This document shows positions 7,722 through 15,077 of a DNA stretch of 28,742 nucleotides, one piece after another; within the stretch, counting starts at the first letter, position 1; the number at the start of each line of letters is the position of its first letter. The DNA is from a virus. Below the pieces are notes generated by a model. The model saw nothing but the letters and a program-made list of their open reading frames with translations. It was not told where the DNA came from and searched no databases. The position numbers and the translations under genes are program-made. The DNA lies in the IMG/VR virus record IMGVR_UViG_3300038436_000008, positions 1-28,742 of that record, one strand, 5' to 3'.

Positions 7722-9447
7722 TAGCCGTACCTCCTTGTGGTTGTTGCGCTCCTTGTTGCATCTGCATCATAATGCGTTGTTGCACATCAGGCGGGGCGTT
7801 CCTAAAGGCTAGTTGCTCGTCCGGTGGTAGTAGACTTAACATCTGCTCAAAGTTTGCCGCTTGATCCATTTGCATCTGCTGTGCCCGTTGTTCGAGTTTC
7901 TTTTTGAGCCGATCCTTAAACGGCACAACATTCTTTGGCGCAAAGTCCAGATAGTCTTCGAAGGTGATGTATTGGCCTTCTAAGAACTTATCCAACGATG
8001 ACATCATAAGTGTTTCGCTGTAGGACGAAGATGGGCCGATGTCAATTTTGAGATTGAGTTCCACATCTTGGTACTTGGAGCCATTAAACGGAACGGTCAT
8101 ATCGTTTCCGTCCTCGTCTTGCACCGTGACCATGCGCTCCGTGTTGTACTTGACTTTGAAAAACTCCATCCAAATTAGACCAATATCCTCCATAGCGCGG
8201 TAGAATCTGCGCTTAATGGATTCAATCGGCACACCTGCGGCTTTTTGGAGCAGCATAATGGCGGTTGCGTTGAGGTCGCTTGTGGTCTTTTCCCCTAATG
8301 CGTTCTCGTTGGCTCCGCTCGTCTCTTTGGTGTACTCGATGTACTTTTCAACCAACATCGGCGTATGGGGAGCCATGTTGCCAGGGGTCATATACTGCGC
8401 ACTCCATTGTCCGGGTGGGGATGTGTCAATCAGAATCTCACCTATGGTGTTGGTGATCTGCTGACGAATGAAGTCTTTTTTGACCATCAGCTTTGGAAAG
8501 CCTGTGACCTGTGCGTTTAAGAGTTGCAATGCCATGAGAAGGTTAATGCCTTTTTGATTCGGGATAAGCCCCTCTGTATCTCCTACCCCGTAAATACTCC
8601 GTTTCCTGCGCTTCCAAGGCATAGCGGCGATTGGATAGCGTTTCATGTTGGTGTCTACTTTTGTTTTGAACACCACACCGGAACAGACTTTCGTAAACCA
8701 TACCGTCCCAGTTTTCTTGTCTTTCCAATACTTTGTCTTAACCGTGGCTTTTTCGCTGTCTGCGAGTTCATGCTTTGCCATGTCATAGCCTTGATCTTCC
8801 GTGTCTTTATCCGGTCGAATCATAGCGATCGTTTCTTTGGAGATTTTGTTCGCTTCCGCTTCAGCTCGGATATTCTCAATCGTTTCCCGGCTTGTAATGA
8901 TGATGTACGGCTGTTTTTGCACGTTTTTCTGTTGGGGATTGCCAAAGAATATATCCATCGGGTCAATGGTTTCCCCACACATTTCCCCTACCCATTTAAG
9001 AGCCATGCCGCCCTGCTTCTCATAGTCCCAGTAGTAATGCCAGAACCCCGTACCCCGGTTGGCTCCATCCTCTAAGGCTTCCTCGTTTAACTCATCCTGC
9101 TTAACTCGCTCCCAAGTGGCATCCGCAAACTGTGTGAATCGTTCGCCTGCTTCATCCGCTAACATAAACATTTGTTCATCTTCTGCTAGGATTTCCTCGG
9201 GTGAGAACACCATCTTGATATTCTCATTCATGACAGATGCGACTTTGTGGGATTCAATCTGCTCGATAATGTTAAAGACAGGTCTTGGCAGGTTCTTTGT
9301 TTTCTCGGTCGGCGCAGGCCACTGATCCCCTGCTTTGAACCGTTCACATTCGGGCCACTTGGTCAAGAAGCCCATTTGCTTTTTGTAGTCAAGCCCCTGT
9401 TTATACTGCTGTTCCACAATCGACGCTTCTTGCAGTAGATCAGCCAA
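7681..9447 (-). CDS. Portal protein, P22-like
   Basis: 588 aa from TTG at 9447, directly after GAGGTGATCTAG. Features of the P22-type portal family: an early WPECERFKAGDQWP segment with a conserved NLPRPVFNIIEQ near residue 52, a central beta-rich part (CGETIDPMDIFFGNP), a GVGDTEGLIPNQKGIN segment before the ring helices, and a Gln/Met/Pro-rich C-terminal tail (about 530-588). The portal forms the twelve-fold ring at one capsid vertex through which TerL pumps DNA. The gene follows terminase by one small gene, the usual order. Confidence 0.85.
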   Translation of the reverse strand: MADLLQEASIVEQQYKQGLDYKKQMGFLTKWPECERFKAGDQWPAPTEKTKNLPRPVFNIIEQIESHKVASVMNENIKMVFSPEEILAEDEQMFMLADEAGERFTQFADATWERVKQDELNEEALEDGANRGTGFWHYYWDYEKQGGMALKWVGEMCGETIDPMDIFFGNPQQKNVQKQPYIIITSRETIENIRAEAEANKISKETIAMIRPDKDTEDQGYDMAKHELADSEKATVKTKYWKDKKTGTVWFTKVCSGVVFKTKVDTNMKRYPIAAMPWKRRKRSIYGVGDTEGLIPNQKGINLLMALQLLNAQVTGFPKLMVKKDFIRQQITNTIGEILIDTSPPGQWSAQYMTPGNMAPHTPMLVEKYIEYTKETSGANENALGEKTTSDLNATAIMLLQKAAGVPIESIKRRFYRAMEDIGLIWMEFFKVKYNTERMVTVQDEDGNDMTVPFNGSKYQDVELNLKIDIGPSSSYSETLMMSSLDKFLEGQYITFEDYLDFAPKNVVPFKDRLKKKLEQRAQQMQMDQAANFEQMLSLLPPDEQLAFRNAPPDVQQRIMMQMQQGAQQPQGGTANGMPQMQPVGTGG

Positions 9448-9452
9448 CTAGA

Positions 9453-9695
9453 TCACCTCTTTTCATCGGCTCCGTATATCCAATCGTTGATAATACTCTC
9501 TTGTTCCTTTGTGGCTTCGAGTTCCTCTTTCTCGGCTTTAGCTTCGAAAATCGGCTGTACCGGGCTCTCCATCGTTGGCTTTTGTTCATGCTTGACTTCC
9601 ACCTGCCAACGCAAGCCCATTTGCACACTTTTAAGCACGAAAAAGCCCACTACCAATGCGGTAATGGGGATACAGATGATTAAAGCGATCACCAT
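9453..9695 (-). CDS. Small membrane-anchored protein between terminase and portal
   Basis: 80 aa whose start overlaps the TerL stop. A single transmembrane helix covers about residues 2-24 (IALIICIPITALVVGFFVLK). The remainder is a charged, probably helical tail (EAKAEKEELEATKEQE). No family recognised. Membrane proteins in this slot are uncommon among packaging genes; it could tether packaging or host functions to the membrane, but nothing in the sequence shows this. Confidence 0.6.
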   Translation of the reverse strand: MVIALIICIPITALVVGFFVLKSVQMGLRWQVEVKHEQKPTMESPVQPIFEAKAEKEELEATKEQESIINDWIYGADEKR

Positions 9696-11005
9696 GTGAT
9701 ATACTCACCACTTCCATTGTCGTTTCCTTGCTTAAACATCCAATGAGCATCCGGTTTCTTTTGCTCTTTGAGTTCTTCCCAATACTTCATAGCCTCATAG
9801 TTCAAGGCGTACCGTACAGCGTCTATGGTGTGATTGTTCTTATCGGGGAATTTCGCTTTAAAGTTGCCGTTTGCGTCTTTTTCAAGCTCGTAGTTGAGGA
9901 ATTCCCTCGCTGTCTCCGGGCATCGTTTGTCGTCGATGATAATGGCCTCTAAACTTTGCAGGAACTTAATGCCATACTCCACGCTATCCGGCCCCTTTTT
10001 CACAGGAACAACGTGTAATCCGTATTGGATTAACTCATGTATGCTTTTTGGCTCGGCGGAATCGGCTAATATTTGATCGTTGCCTTTGTTTTCCTCGGAT
10101 ATATGGTCATAGGCAGCGTAATTGCTTAACCCTACTTTGTAGAGTTCACGGAAGATATACAGCCGTTTCTTTTTGCGGTCATAGTGCATGACATTGTAAG
10201 CTAACGGATCAATCGCATAACCGAAGTCTAGCCCTCGGTGGATGTTCCAGTACTCTTTGATTTCCTCGTCTGTAATCTCCCTTATCTGTACATTGATGAA
10301 CACCTCGCCGCCTGTTCCTGTTTCTTCCCCCATGTACTCATGCTCATAAGCAAGGGGACTGACTTCTCTTAGGTGCTCGGCCTCGATGATGAACTGCTCA
10401 CCAAGCCATTCTCTCGGTACATCCAAATAAGTGCTGTGGTGGACTAAGCGATCCTCTCTTGTGAGCTTCACTTCAACGTTCACCCAATTATTTACTGACT
10501 TCGGCGGGTTGTAGCTGTAGAATACGGTGAATTTCTCTCCACCCCGCATGAGAGACTGGTTAATCATCCGTATCTCTTCCATGCCGTTGAATTCGTCTAC
10601 TTCCTCATACCAAATGAATTTGGAGTATCCCCTGCTGAATTTGATGGACTTGATCTTTTTCGGATCGTCCGCACCCCTAAATATAATCTTCTGCCCTGTT
10701 GGGAGATAGGTTAATGACAGGGGGCTGATACCTCTATGCCAGAATCGTTCCACGCCTAACTTTTCAATCGCCCAGGATAGCTGCTCATATACGGAGTCTT
10801 TTAACGTATCCTTAACCTTTCTAAGTGCCACGGCGTTCGCGTCCGGGTCTTTCATAATGCCAAGTATGACTTCGATTGCCACGAAGGAGGATTTTGTACT
10901 CCCCCGACCGCCTTTTAGAAAGTGGTGGCTGTATCTGTTTTCTTTTATCGCTTTATGGACTCCATAGAAGGATGGAGCAATAAGTTGAGATAGTTTAATC
11001 TTCAT
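9689..11005 (-). CDS. terL: Terminase large subunit (ATPase and nuclease)
   Basis: 438 aa from ATG at 11005; two ATGs nine and six bases upstream are alternatives, and none has a clear site, so coupling with TerS is likely. Walker A is GGRGSTKS (residues 32-39), Walker B FIWYEE (130-135), and the RNase-H-like nuclease begins GLDFGYAID (258-266), with a second acidic site at DSAEPKS and a third near NHTIDAVRYAL. This matches the Terminase_3/PBSX group. TerL cuts concatemeric DNA and drives it into the procapsid through the portal. Its first bases overlap the end of TerS. Confidence 0.92.
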   Translation of the reverse strand: MKIKLSQLIAPSFYGVHKAIKENRYSHHFLKGGRGSTKSSFVAIEVILGIMKDPDANAVALRKVKDTLKDSVYEQLSWAIEKLGVERFWHRGISPLSLTYLPTGQKIIFRGADDPKKIKSIKFSRGYSKFIWYEEVDEFNGMEEIRMINQSLMRGGEKFTVFYSYNPPKSVNNWVNVEVKLTREDRLVHHSTYLDVPREWLGEQFIIEAEHLREVSPLAYEHEYMGEETGTGGEVFINVQIREITDEEIKEYWNIHRGLDFGYAIDPLAYNVMHYDRKKKRLYIFRELYKVGLSNYAAYDHISEENKGNDQILADSAEPKSIHELIQYGLHVVPVKKGPDSVEYGIKFLQSLEAIIIDDKRCPETAREFLNYELEKDANGNFKAKFPDKNNHTIDAVRYALNYEAMKYWEELKEQKKPDAHWMFKQGNDNGSGEYITW

Positions 11006-11378
11006 CCACATCATCCACGATTGTTACACCTATATTCGCGTCAATCTGCTGCCGATCCACCCACAACATATATCTCTTGCCGAGTAGCTCAAGGGCTTTG
11101 TTTCTGTCTTGGGCGGAAACGAATTTTACACCAAGTTCCTTTGCTTTTCCCTTTGCAATTTTGGATAGTTCCTCAAGCACCTGTTCAGCCGACAAAATAG
11201 TACTTTTGTGCATTTGATTAAGATGCTCGTCTATATAATTACGAATGGTAGTATTTCGTAGTAACTTTGTAGTATTCCCTCTCGCATTATAACCTGCTCT
11301 CCTTGCTGCTTCCTCGGCATTCCCTGACTCGATGTAGTAGTCAGCGAAACGCTTCTGCTTCTCTGTCAGGTCAGCCAT
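10995..11378 (-). CDS. terS: Terminase small subunit
   Basis: 127 aa, ATG after AGGTGGTGAT. The N-terminal block LTEKQKRFADYYIESGNAEEAARRAGY (an HTH typical of Terminase_2) recognises the packaging site. It is followed by a helical oligomerisation region (EQVLEELSKIAKGK) and an acidic end (DDVDED) that probably contacts TerL. Immediately followed by TerL in an overlapping frame. Confidence 0.9.
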   Translation of the reverse strand: MADLTEKQKRFADYYIESGNAEEAARRAGYNARGNTTKLLRNTTIRNYIDEHLNQMHKSTILSAEQVLEELSKIAKGKAKELGVKFVSAQDRNKALELLGKRYMLWVDRQQIDANIGVTIVDDVDED

Positions 11379-11410
11379 ATAAAATCACCACCTCAAAATA
11401 GCGTCTCTTT

Positions 11411-11446
11411 TTAGCATCCTGTTCCGCCTTTTTTCTTCTTAGCCAT
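11411..11446 (-). CDS. Candidate 11-residue lysine-rich mini-ORF
   Basis: Reads MAKKKKGGTGC, preceded by a strong AAGGGGG site at proper distance, in the gap between the 87-aa gene and TerS. The strength of the ribosome site for such a short frame is what makes it noticeable. It could be a leader controlling terminase translation or simply chance. Confidence 0.3.
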   Translation of the reverse strand: MAKKKKGGTGC

Positions 11447-11458
11447 TGGGATACCCCC

Positions 11459-11722
11459 TTATGCCTCTCTTTTTAGATCCAACGCTATGCCGTATTTTCT
11501 ACATACATCTACAGGAGCAACTTGCTTTCCTGTGATTCTTAAAACCCAATGCATGATTTGATAAGTAGGTACTTGTATGTCTACTTTGCCATCGTTGTAC
11601 TCCCAATTTTTCTGGCCACTACATTGGAAGCTTTCTATTCCGGTTTTGTTAATCCAGTTGCACACGACAACAGAAGCTAATCTTACATACCACGGTGCTT
11701 TTTCATTTACTGATCTATTCAT
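11459..11722 (-). CDS. Hypothetical small phage protein
   Basis: 87 aa from ATG at 11722 preceded by CGGAGGAAGAAAG. Compact and moderately basic, with a Trp-rich start (EKAPWYVRLASVVVCNWINK) and an end VDVCRKYGIALDLKREA. No recognised domain. Its start overlaps the stop of the Cys-rich gene upstream (ATGA), so the two are coupled. Confidence 0.55.
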   Translation of the reverse strand: MNRSVNEKAPWYVRLASVVVCNWINKTGIESFQCSGQKNWEYNDGKVDIQVPTYQIMHWVLRITGKQVAPVDVCRKYGIALDLKREA

Positions 11723-11865
11723 CTTTCTTCCTCCGCTCTCCTGCAATGGAACTGCTCGCAATGATCACCTGGTGTAGTGTCGCAATCCAACAGGAAACAC
11801 CTATTGCTCTCGAAGTGAATACAAAAATCACATGCTGCCATGCAACCATCCTTGCACTTTATCAT
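11719..11865 (-). CDS. Small cysteine-rich protein
   Basis: 48 aa from ATG at 11865, after CGGAGGAAGAAAG. Seven cysteines (CKDGC, CDFC, NRC, LDC, HCEQFHC, with additional His) suggest two metal sites. Proteins of this kind are frequent in Bacillales phages and are of unknown role. Its own ribosome-site sequence is repeated exactly over 17 bp at its end, where it codes the last residues and starts the next gene. Confidence 0.6.
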   Translation of the reverse strand: MIKCKDGCMAACDFCIHFESNRCFLLDCDTTPGDHCEQFHCRRAEEER

Positions 11866-11878
11866 CTTTCTTCCTCCG
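11719..11878 (-). repeat. 17-bp direct repeats bracketing the Cys-rich gene
   Basis: TCATCTTTCTTCCTCCG (plus strand) occurs exactly at 11719-11735 and 11862-11878. Each copy carries a ribosome-binding site and start codon for the minus strand. The gene between them would be lost cleanly by recombination between copies. Confidence 0.75.
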
Positions 11879-11919
11879 ATCACCCACAAAAATTTACGTG
11901 GTGTTCTCATCATGTTCGC

Positions 11920-11948
11920 TTTACAATGTAATGCAATCGTGTTATATT
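11920..11948 (+). promoter_or_regulatory. Sigma-A promoter of the plus-strand cassette
   Basis: TTTACA (11920-11925), a 17-base spacer and TATATT (11943-11948), 41 bases before the first plus-strand start. The nearest strong promoter match for genes that face against all surrounding transcription. Confidence 0.7.
11921..11931. promoter_or_regulatory. Palindromic operator candidate over the -35
   Basis: TTACA-A-TGTAA, a perfect 11-bp palindrome overlapping the -35 hexamer of the cassette promoter. A repressor, possibly the AlpA-like protein encoded in the cassette, could bind here. Confidence 0.4.
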
Positions 11949-11989
11949 TGTATCAACAAAGGGCGATGCCCACAAGGAGATGGATTAAG

Positions 11990-12415
11990 ATGAACATTTT
12001 TGAAATGTACGCGTTGTGCAAAAAAATCTACGAGGACAACGAGGACAATTACTGGTATATCGGATTGCGCTTTGAGGACAAAGACCGCGAGATCGGTGAA
12101 GAGTGCGAGTACAGCCGCCATAATCTTGACCGTGAAGATGAGAGAGATTTCCCAGTATTTGGCAGCGACGAGTACGACGACCTTGATCTACTAGACGGTA
12201 CTAGCGCCTATAATTTGATTGATCTTGATATTGGTCGGTACTGGCCTGGGTTGGGACGACCGCCACGCGATATTGATTTTGGTAAAGACTGCTCACGTGA
12301 GTTTTTGACTGATCACTGCTATATTATCGCCGGTAAACGGCAAGGGCAGCATGACAATCCTGACGACGGGGAGATCCTAATTAAAGACGCGATTGTTATC
12401 GCAAAGATCTTTTGA
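11990..12415 (+). CDS. Acidic protein of unknown function in reverse-oriented cassette
   Basis: 141 aa from ATG at 11990 with AAGGAG ten bases upstream; an open frame extends further up but would begin in the promoter. Strikingly acidic: runs such as EDNEDN, EDKDREIGEECE, DREDERDF and EYDDLDLLDG, with few basic residues. No known motif. High negative charge is a feature of DNA mimics that block host restriction or nucleases, but also of many ordinary proteins. First gene after the cassette promoter. Confidence 0.65.
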   Translation: MNIFEMYALCKKIYEDNEDNYWYIGLRFEDKDREIGEECEYSRHNLDREDERDFPVFGSDEYDDLDLLDGTSAYNLIDLDIGRYWPGLGRPPRDIDFGKDCSREFLTDHCYIIAGKRQGQHDNPDDGEILIKDAIVIAKIF

Positions 12416-12416
12416 T

Positions 12417-13076
12417 ATGCCAAAACGAATCGATCTAACCGGGCAACGTTATGGACGACTGACGGTGATAAAAGAAGCTGATCAAAATGGATATACCCGA
12501 CGATGGCTATGCCGGTGCGATTGTGGCAACGAAATGACAGTAACGATGTATAACCTACGTACCGGACACACTGTCTCATGCGGCTGCGTGCAAAAAGAAC
12601 GCGCCAGCCAAAACAACACAGATGACCTAACCGGATCTGTTTTTGGCCGCCTGAAAGTTTTGCGGAGATCTGATACAAAGCCCTATAAGTCGCGCCACGT
12701 TTTTTGGGAGTGCCAGTGTGATTGCGGCAATACAACGATAGCTGACGGCGTGCGTTTAAAGGACGGTACGACGCAATCTTGCGGCTGCTTGCGAACAGAT
12801 AAAGGTGTTGGGTTGCAAGAGTATAACAACGCAAATCTATATATTGACGGTGTGTTTACGCCGATCCTCAAAAGTAAGCTGCGAACAGATAGCTCAACCG
12901 GCGTTAAAGGCGTATCACGTAAACGCAAAAAAAGCGGTGCAATCGCTTATAGATCCAGTATCCGTATAAAAGGTAAAACCTATTATCTAGGCGAATACGC
13001 AACGATCGAAGAAGCCGCTGCCGCACGTAAACGCGGCGAAAAAAAGTACCACAAACCATACTTGGAGAGTGATTGA
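12417..13076 (+). CDS. Zinc-finger/AP2-type DNA-binding protein
   Basis: 219 aa from ATG at 12417, two bases after the previous stop. Contains two related modules: DLTGQRYGRLTVI with CRCDCGN and SCGC (residues 6-57), then DLTGSVFGRLKVL with CQCDCGN and SCGC (70-124). Each is a Cys4 unit of the sort seen in phage HNH and AP2 proteins. A C-terminal AP2 domain (about 160-212) has TGVKGVS, YRSSIRIKGKTYYLGEY and EEAAAARKRGEKKYH. No HNH catalytic motif is seen, so it is a DNA-binding protein rather than a clear nuclease. Such genes often spread as homing-like elements. Confidence 0.75.
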   Translation: MPKRIDLTGQRYGRLTVIKEADQNGYTRRWLCRCDCGNEMTVTMYNLRTGHTVSCGCVQKERASQNNTDDLTGSVFGRLKVLRRSDTKPYKSRHVFWECQCDCGNTTIADGVRLKDGTTQSCGCLRTDKGVGLQEYNNANLYIDGVFTPILKSKLRTDSSTGVKGVSRKRKKSGAIAYRSSIRIKGKTYYLGEYATIEEAAAARKRGEKKYHKPYLESD

Positions 13077-13077
13077 T

Positions 13078-13275
13078 ATGAGTGCACAGACGATCCCGCC
13101 CCTCGCCGGTCTTGACGAAGCATCTGAGATCCTCGGTTGGAGCAAGCAGCATATCCACAGCTATATCAGCCGGGGAGTGTTTCCACAGCCTATTCAACGT
13201 CTGGCGAGTGGGCCCATATGGACTAGAGAGCAGATTGAGCAGTATAAAAAGGAGCGTGAGAAACGTGAAGGCTGA
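13078..13275 (+). CDS. AlpA/excisionase-like winged-HTH protein
   Basis: 65 aa from ATG at 13078, eight bases after GGAGAG. Pattern LAGLDEASEILGWSKQHIHSY, then RGVFPQPIQRL and GPIWTREQIEQY, is that of the HTH_17/AlpA family: a MerR-like helix-turn-helix with wing. Such proteins repress promoters or direct excision. A repressor of the cassette promoter is a reasonable guess. Confidence 0.7.
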   Translation: MSAQTIPPLAGLDEASEILGWSKQHIHSYISRGVFPQPIQRLASGPIWTREQIEQYKKEREKREG

Positions 13276-13429
13276 GATTGTCCTCACAACTCGAGAATTT
13301 ACACAAGGTGTTATTGTTGAGGTATTGAAAATCGAACGTGACGGACCTTTTCCAAAAGCTCTTGTCAAGCACAAAGATAGAGAAATATGGGTATTGCTTA
13401 ACGAACTAAAGATAAGGGACGCTGACTAA
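13265..13429 (+). CDS. Hypothetical small protein, last gene of the cassette
   Basis: 54 aa from GTG at 13265 overlapping the end of the HTH gene, with AAGGAG ten bases upstream. Beta-rich (IVLTTREFTQGVIVEVLKIE, then ALVKHKDREIWVLL), possibly a small barrel. No family recognised. Its stop lies inside the stem of the terminator. Confidence 0.55.
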   Translation: MKAEIVLTTREFTQGVIVEVLKIERDGPFPKALVKHKDREIWVLLNELKIRDAD

Positions 13430-13441
13430 GCGTCTTTTTTT
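13418..13441 (+). terminator. Intrinsic terminator of the plus-strand cassette
   Basis: GACGCT-GACTA-AGCGTC stem-loop followed by seven T on the plus strand. On the minus strand the stem is preceded by A and followed by CCC, so it should stop plus-strand transcripts only. Confidence 0.75.
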
Positions 13442-13601
13442 ATTCCAAATCCACATCAATCGTCGGATTATTCTCGATATACTCATTGGCCAACAATAGC
13501 ACCTTTTGTATATCCTCTCTCGTGACGACAATATCCTCATCAAGTAGACGCTGAAATATATACTCTACTACTGCATCCTCGTTGACTTCGTAGTATTCCA
13601 T
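13440..13601 (-). CDS. Small acidic hypothetical protein
   Basis: 53 aa, MEYYEVNEDAVVEY start, preceded by GAGGTGATCTC. Mostly helical and acidic, with a RINGless central helix (VTREDIQKVLLLANEYIENN). Family unknown. Its stop codon abuts the plus-strand terminator, so it marks the left edge of the minus-strand block before the reverse cassette. Confidence 0.6.
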   Translation of the reverse strand: MEYYEVNEDAVVEYIFQRLLDEDIVVTREDIQKVLLLANEYIENNPTIDVDLE

Positions 13602-13610
13602 GAGATCACC

Positions 13611-14387
13611 TCATATCTCAACTCGGATATCTTTTATGACACTTTTATTTCGTGTGTACTGACCGCCTAGATAGACTTTCGGGAATCCTTTCTTGCCAGG
13701 CGGAAGCCCTGCCGCTTCTGCATAACTTCCTTCATAAGCCAGCGAATGCCCGGTGTTGACGAAATATTGTACTTGCTCGTTGATCTTGTTGTTTCGCGCA
13801 TCCGGAATATACATGATGCGGTTGTGTGCGTGCTGTTTATGTGTGTGACCCATAAGATAGACATCACAGAGCACAGTGTCCGTTTGGCTTTCGAGTTTAT
13901 TTACGGAAGATCCGCTTTTTCTACCTCCACCAGATCCGTGCCAAACGCTCACGTTATACGCCCGATGATTCCATGCGTACTTTATGATGCCTTGATACAT
14001 CATATATTTGTCGGGAATCCCTAGCATTTCAGCAAGCAGTTTGTTAAGTAGGATTCCTGCCCGTTGATAAACGCGCAACTCATGATTTCCTTCTATCACC
14101 CCATCAATGATGTCGCGGAATTCGTAAAATAGTCCCTTTGCGGCGTACAAGTGATTCATGATGATGTCCTCTTGCTCTGCCCACCCTGCACCAACGCTGT
14201 CTTTGAGTGCTGTTTCTAATATGTCTCCCATCAGGATAATGCGTGCGTTCTCTTTGCTCTTGATCCATTCCAGGTGCTTCTGGAGTGACTTTTTATCAAA
14301 GTGTGGAGATCCGATATGTATATCTCCGATGGGACAAAGGATAATCTCATCATGATTCCCGTTATAGCTCGATGGGATATATTTCAT
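13611..14387 (-). CDS. Calcineurin-like metallophosphoesterase
   Basis: 258 aa from ATG at 14387 after AGGTGGTGAC. All metal-binding motifs of the family are present: GDIH (21-24), GDILE (54-58), GNHE (100-103), a single His in WHGSGGG (150) and GHTH (180-183). The order fits the Mre11/SbcD-like fold, which hydrolyses phosphodiester bonds, though phage members lack a tested substrate. No ATPase partner (SbcC) is encoded nearby, so a stand-alone nuclease or nucleotide phosphatase is more likely than an Mre11-Rad50 complex. Confidence 0.82.
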   Translation of the reverse strand: MKYIPSSYNGNHDEIILCPIGDIHIGSPHFDKKSLQKHLEWIKSKENARIILMGDILETALKDSVGAGWAEQEDIIMNHLYAAKGLFYEFRDIIDGVIEGNHELRVYQRAGILLNKLLAEMLGIPDKYMMYQGIIKYAWNHRAYNVSVWHGSGGGRKSGSSVNKLESQTDTVLCDVYLMGHTHKQHAHNRIMYIPDARNNKINEQVQYFVNTGHSLAYEGSYAEAAGLPPGKKGFPKVYLGGQYTRNKSVIKDIRVEI

Positions 14388-14398
14388 TCGGTCACCAC

Positions 14399-14509
14399 CT
14401 ATTCCGGTAGCTCGATTTTGATCGGGAGAACCTCTCCGCAACTGGTACAGGTACCGTCTCGGTGTCAGGTTACGCAAAGTGGAGCTTGGCAAAGCGGGCA
14501 GTAGTCCAT
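14399..14509 (-). pseudogene. Zinc-ribbon mini-gene interrupted by in-frame TGA
   Basis: ATG at 14509 after GAGGTGATACC opens MDYCPLCQAPLCVT, then TGA (14467-14465), then HRDGTCTSCGEVLPIKIELPE to TAG. Read through, it is a typical two-pair zinc ribbon (CPLC ... CTSC). A TGG codon at the stop would give a normal protein. Either a nonsense mutation or recoding; the simplest reading is a broken gene. Confidence 0.55.
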
Positions 14510-14513
14510 GGTA

Positions 14514-14606
14514 TCACCTCAATGTACTTCTTACACACCTCGGAAACAGACAAACTATTTTTGTGCCTGTGTTGGTGCCCCATATACAGCCAATGCATTT
14601 ATGCAT
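14514..14606 (-). CDS. Small Cys-containing phage protein
   Basis: 30 aa from ATG at 14606 after AGAAGGTGAGTAT. Reads MHKCIGCIWGTNTGTKIVCL and FPRCVRSTLR, with CxxC and two later Cys, a layout common for tiny phage zinc-binding proteins. Its ribosome site and start are inside the second copy of a 22-bp repeat. It probably lies in the same message as the Mom-like gene. Confidence 0.55.
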   Translation of the reverse strand: MHKCIGCIWGTNTGTKIVCLFPRCVRSTLR

Positions 14607-14624
14607 ATACTCACCTTCTTATGG
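14603..14624 (-). repeat. Direct repeat copy 2 (22 bp, one mismatch to 15074-15095)
   Basis: Matches 15074-15095 in 21 of 22 bases. It carries the stop of the Mom-like gene and the ribosome site and start of the 30-aa gene. Confidence 0.8.
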
Positions 14625-15077
14625 TGTTCTCGCCCATCTCCACTTTCCTGAGATGTCGATGTTCTTTCTATTTTCTCTATCCTTTCCACTCCACTTCCCG
14701 CCGTCTGTCTTTCCAATTCGAAACCAGTTGTCAGCTGCGTAAATTGTTCCCTCGTGGCCTTGCCCGGTACTAGAATACGCAAGTAATCCCTTTACTTCTG
14801 GATAGTGCTTTCGAATGTGTTTTCGGGACATCGCCAGTGCTTTACTCTCTGCATATGGCTCCGTATCGTCAACAAAAAACATTCTTGTGAGTTCTAATAT
14901 TCCATTTTGGTCATAATGCCTTGATGTAGGTCTACCCCACATCATAGCGCCGATCCGTTCGCCGTGATCGTCAAGTACCCATAATCTTACCTTTGCTCCA
15001 GCTGGCGTCGACCGCAGATAATGTCGTTCTGCAATCCATACATCTAATTCCGTACTACGGCATACCTCAAGTCGCAT
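14619..15077 (-). CDS. GNAT-fold protein resembling phage Mu Mom (DNA adenine modification)
   Basis: 152 aa, ATG after AAGAAGGTGAGGAT. Pattern ILELTRMFFVDD (60-71), AYAESKA-like helix start (YAESKALAMSRKHIRKHYP), and YSSTGQGHEGTIYAADNWFRIG (101-122) match phage GNAT proteins of the Mom group, where the QGHxGTIYxAxNW box is a family signature. Mu Mom converts adenine in DNA to a carbamoylmethylated form and blocks restriction. Activity here is inferred from family likeness. The gene is bracketed by 22-bp repeats of its own start region, which suggests it is a mobile accessory. Confidence 0.65.
   Translation of the reverse strand: MRLEVCRSTELDVWIAERHYLRSTPAGAKVRLWVLDDHGERIGAMMWGRPTSRHYDQNGILELTRMFFVDDTEPYAESKALAMSRKHIRKHYPEVKGLLAYSSTGQGHEGTIYAADNWFRIGKTDGGKWSGKDRENRKNIDISGKWRWARTP

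Noticed and set aside
8524-9075. Plus-strand ORF of 183 aa inside the portal gene
   Set aside because: Antisense shadow of a strongly supported gene; no ribosome site or domain.
11941-11975. Minus-strand promoter starting with TTGATA for the terminase block
   Set aside because: No acceptable -10 at 16-18 bases; late genes are more likely read from 15480.
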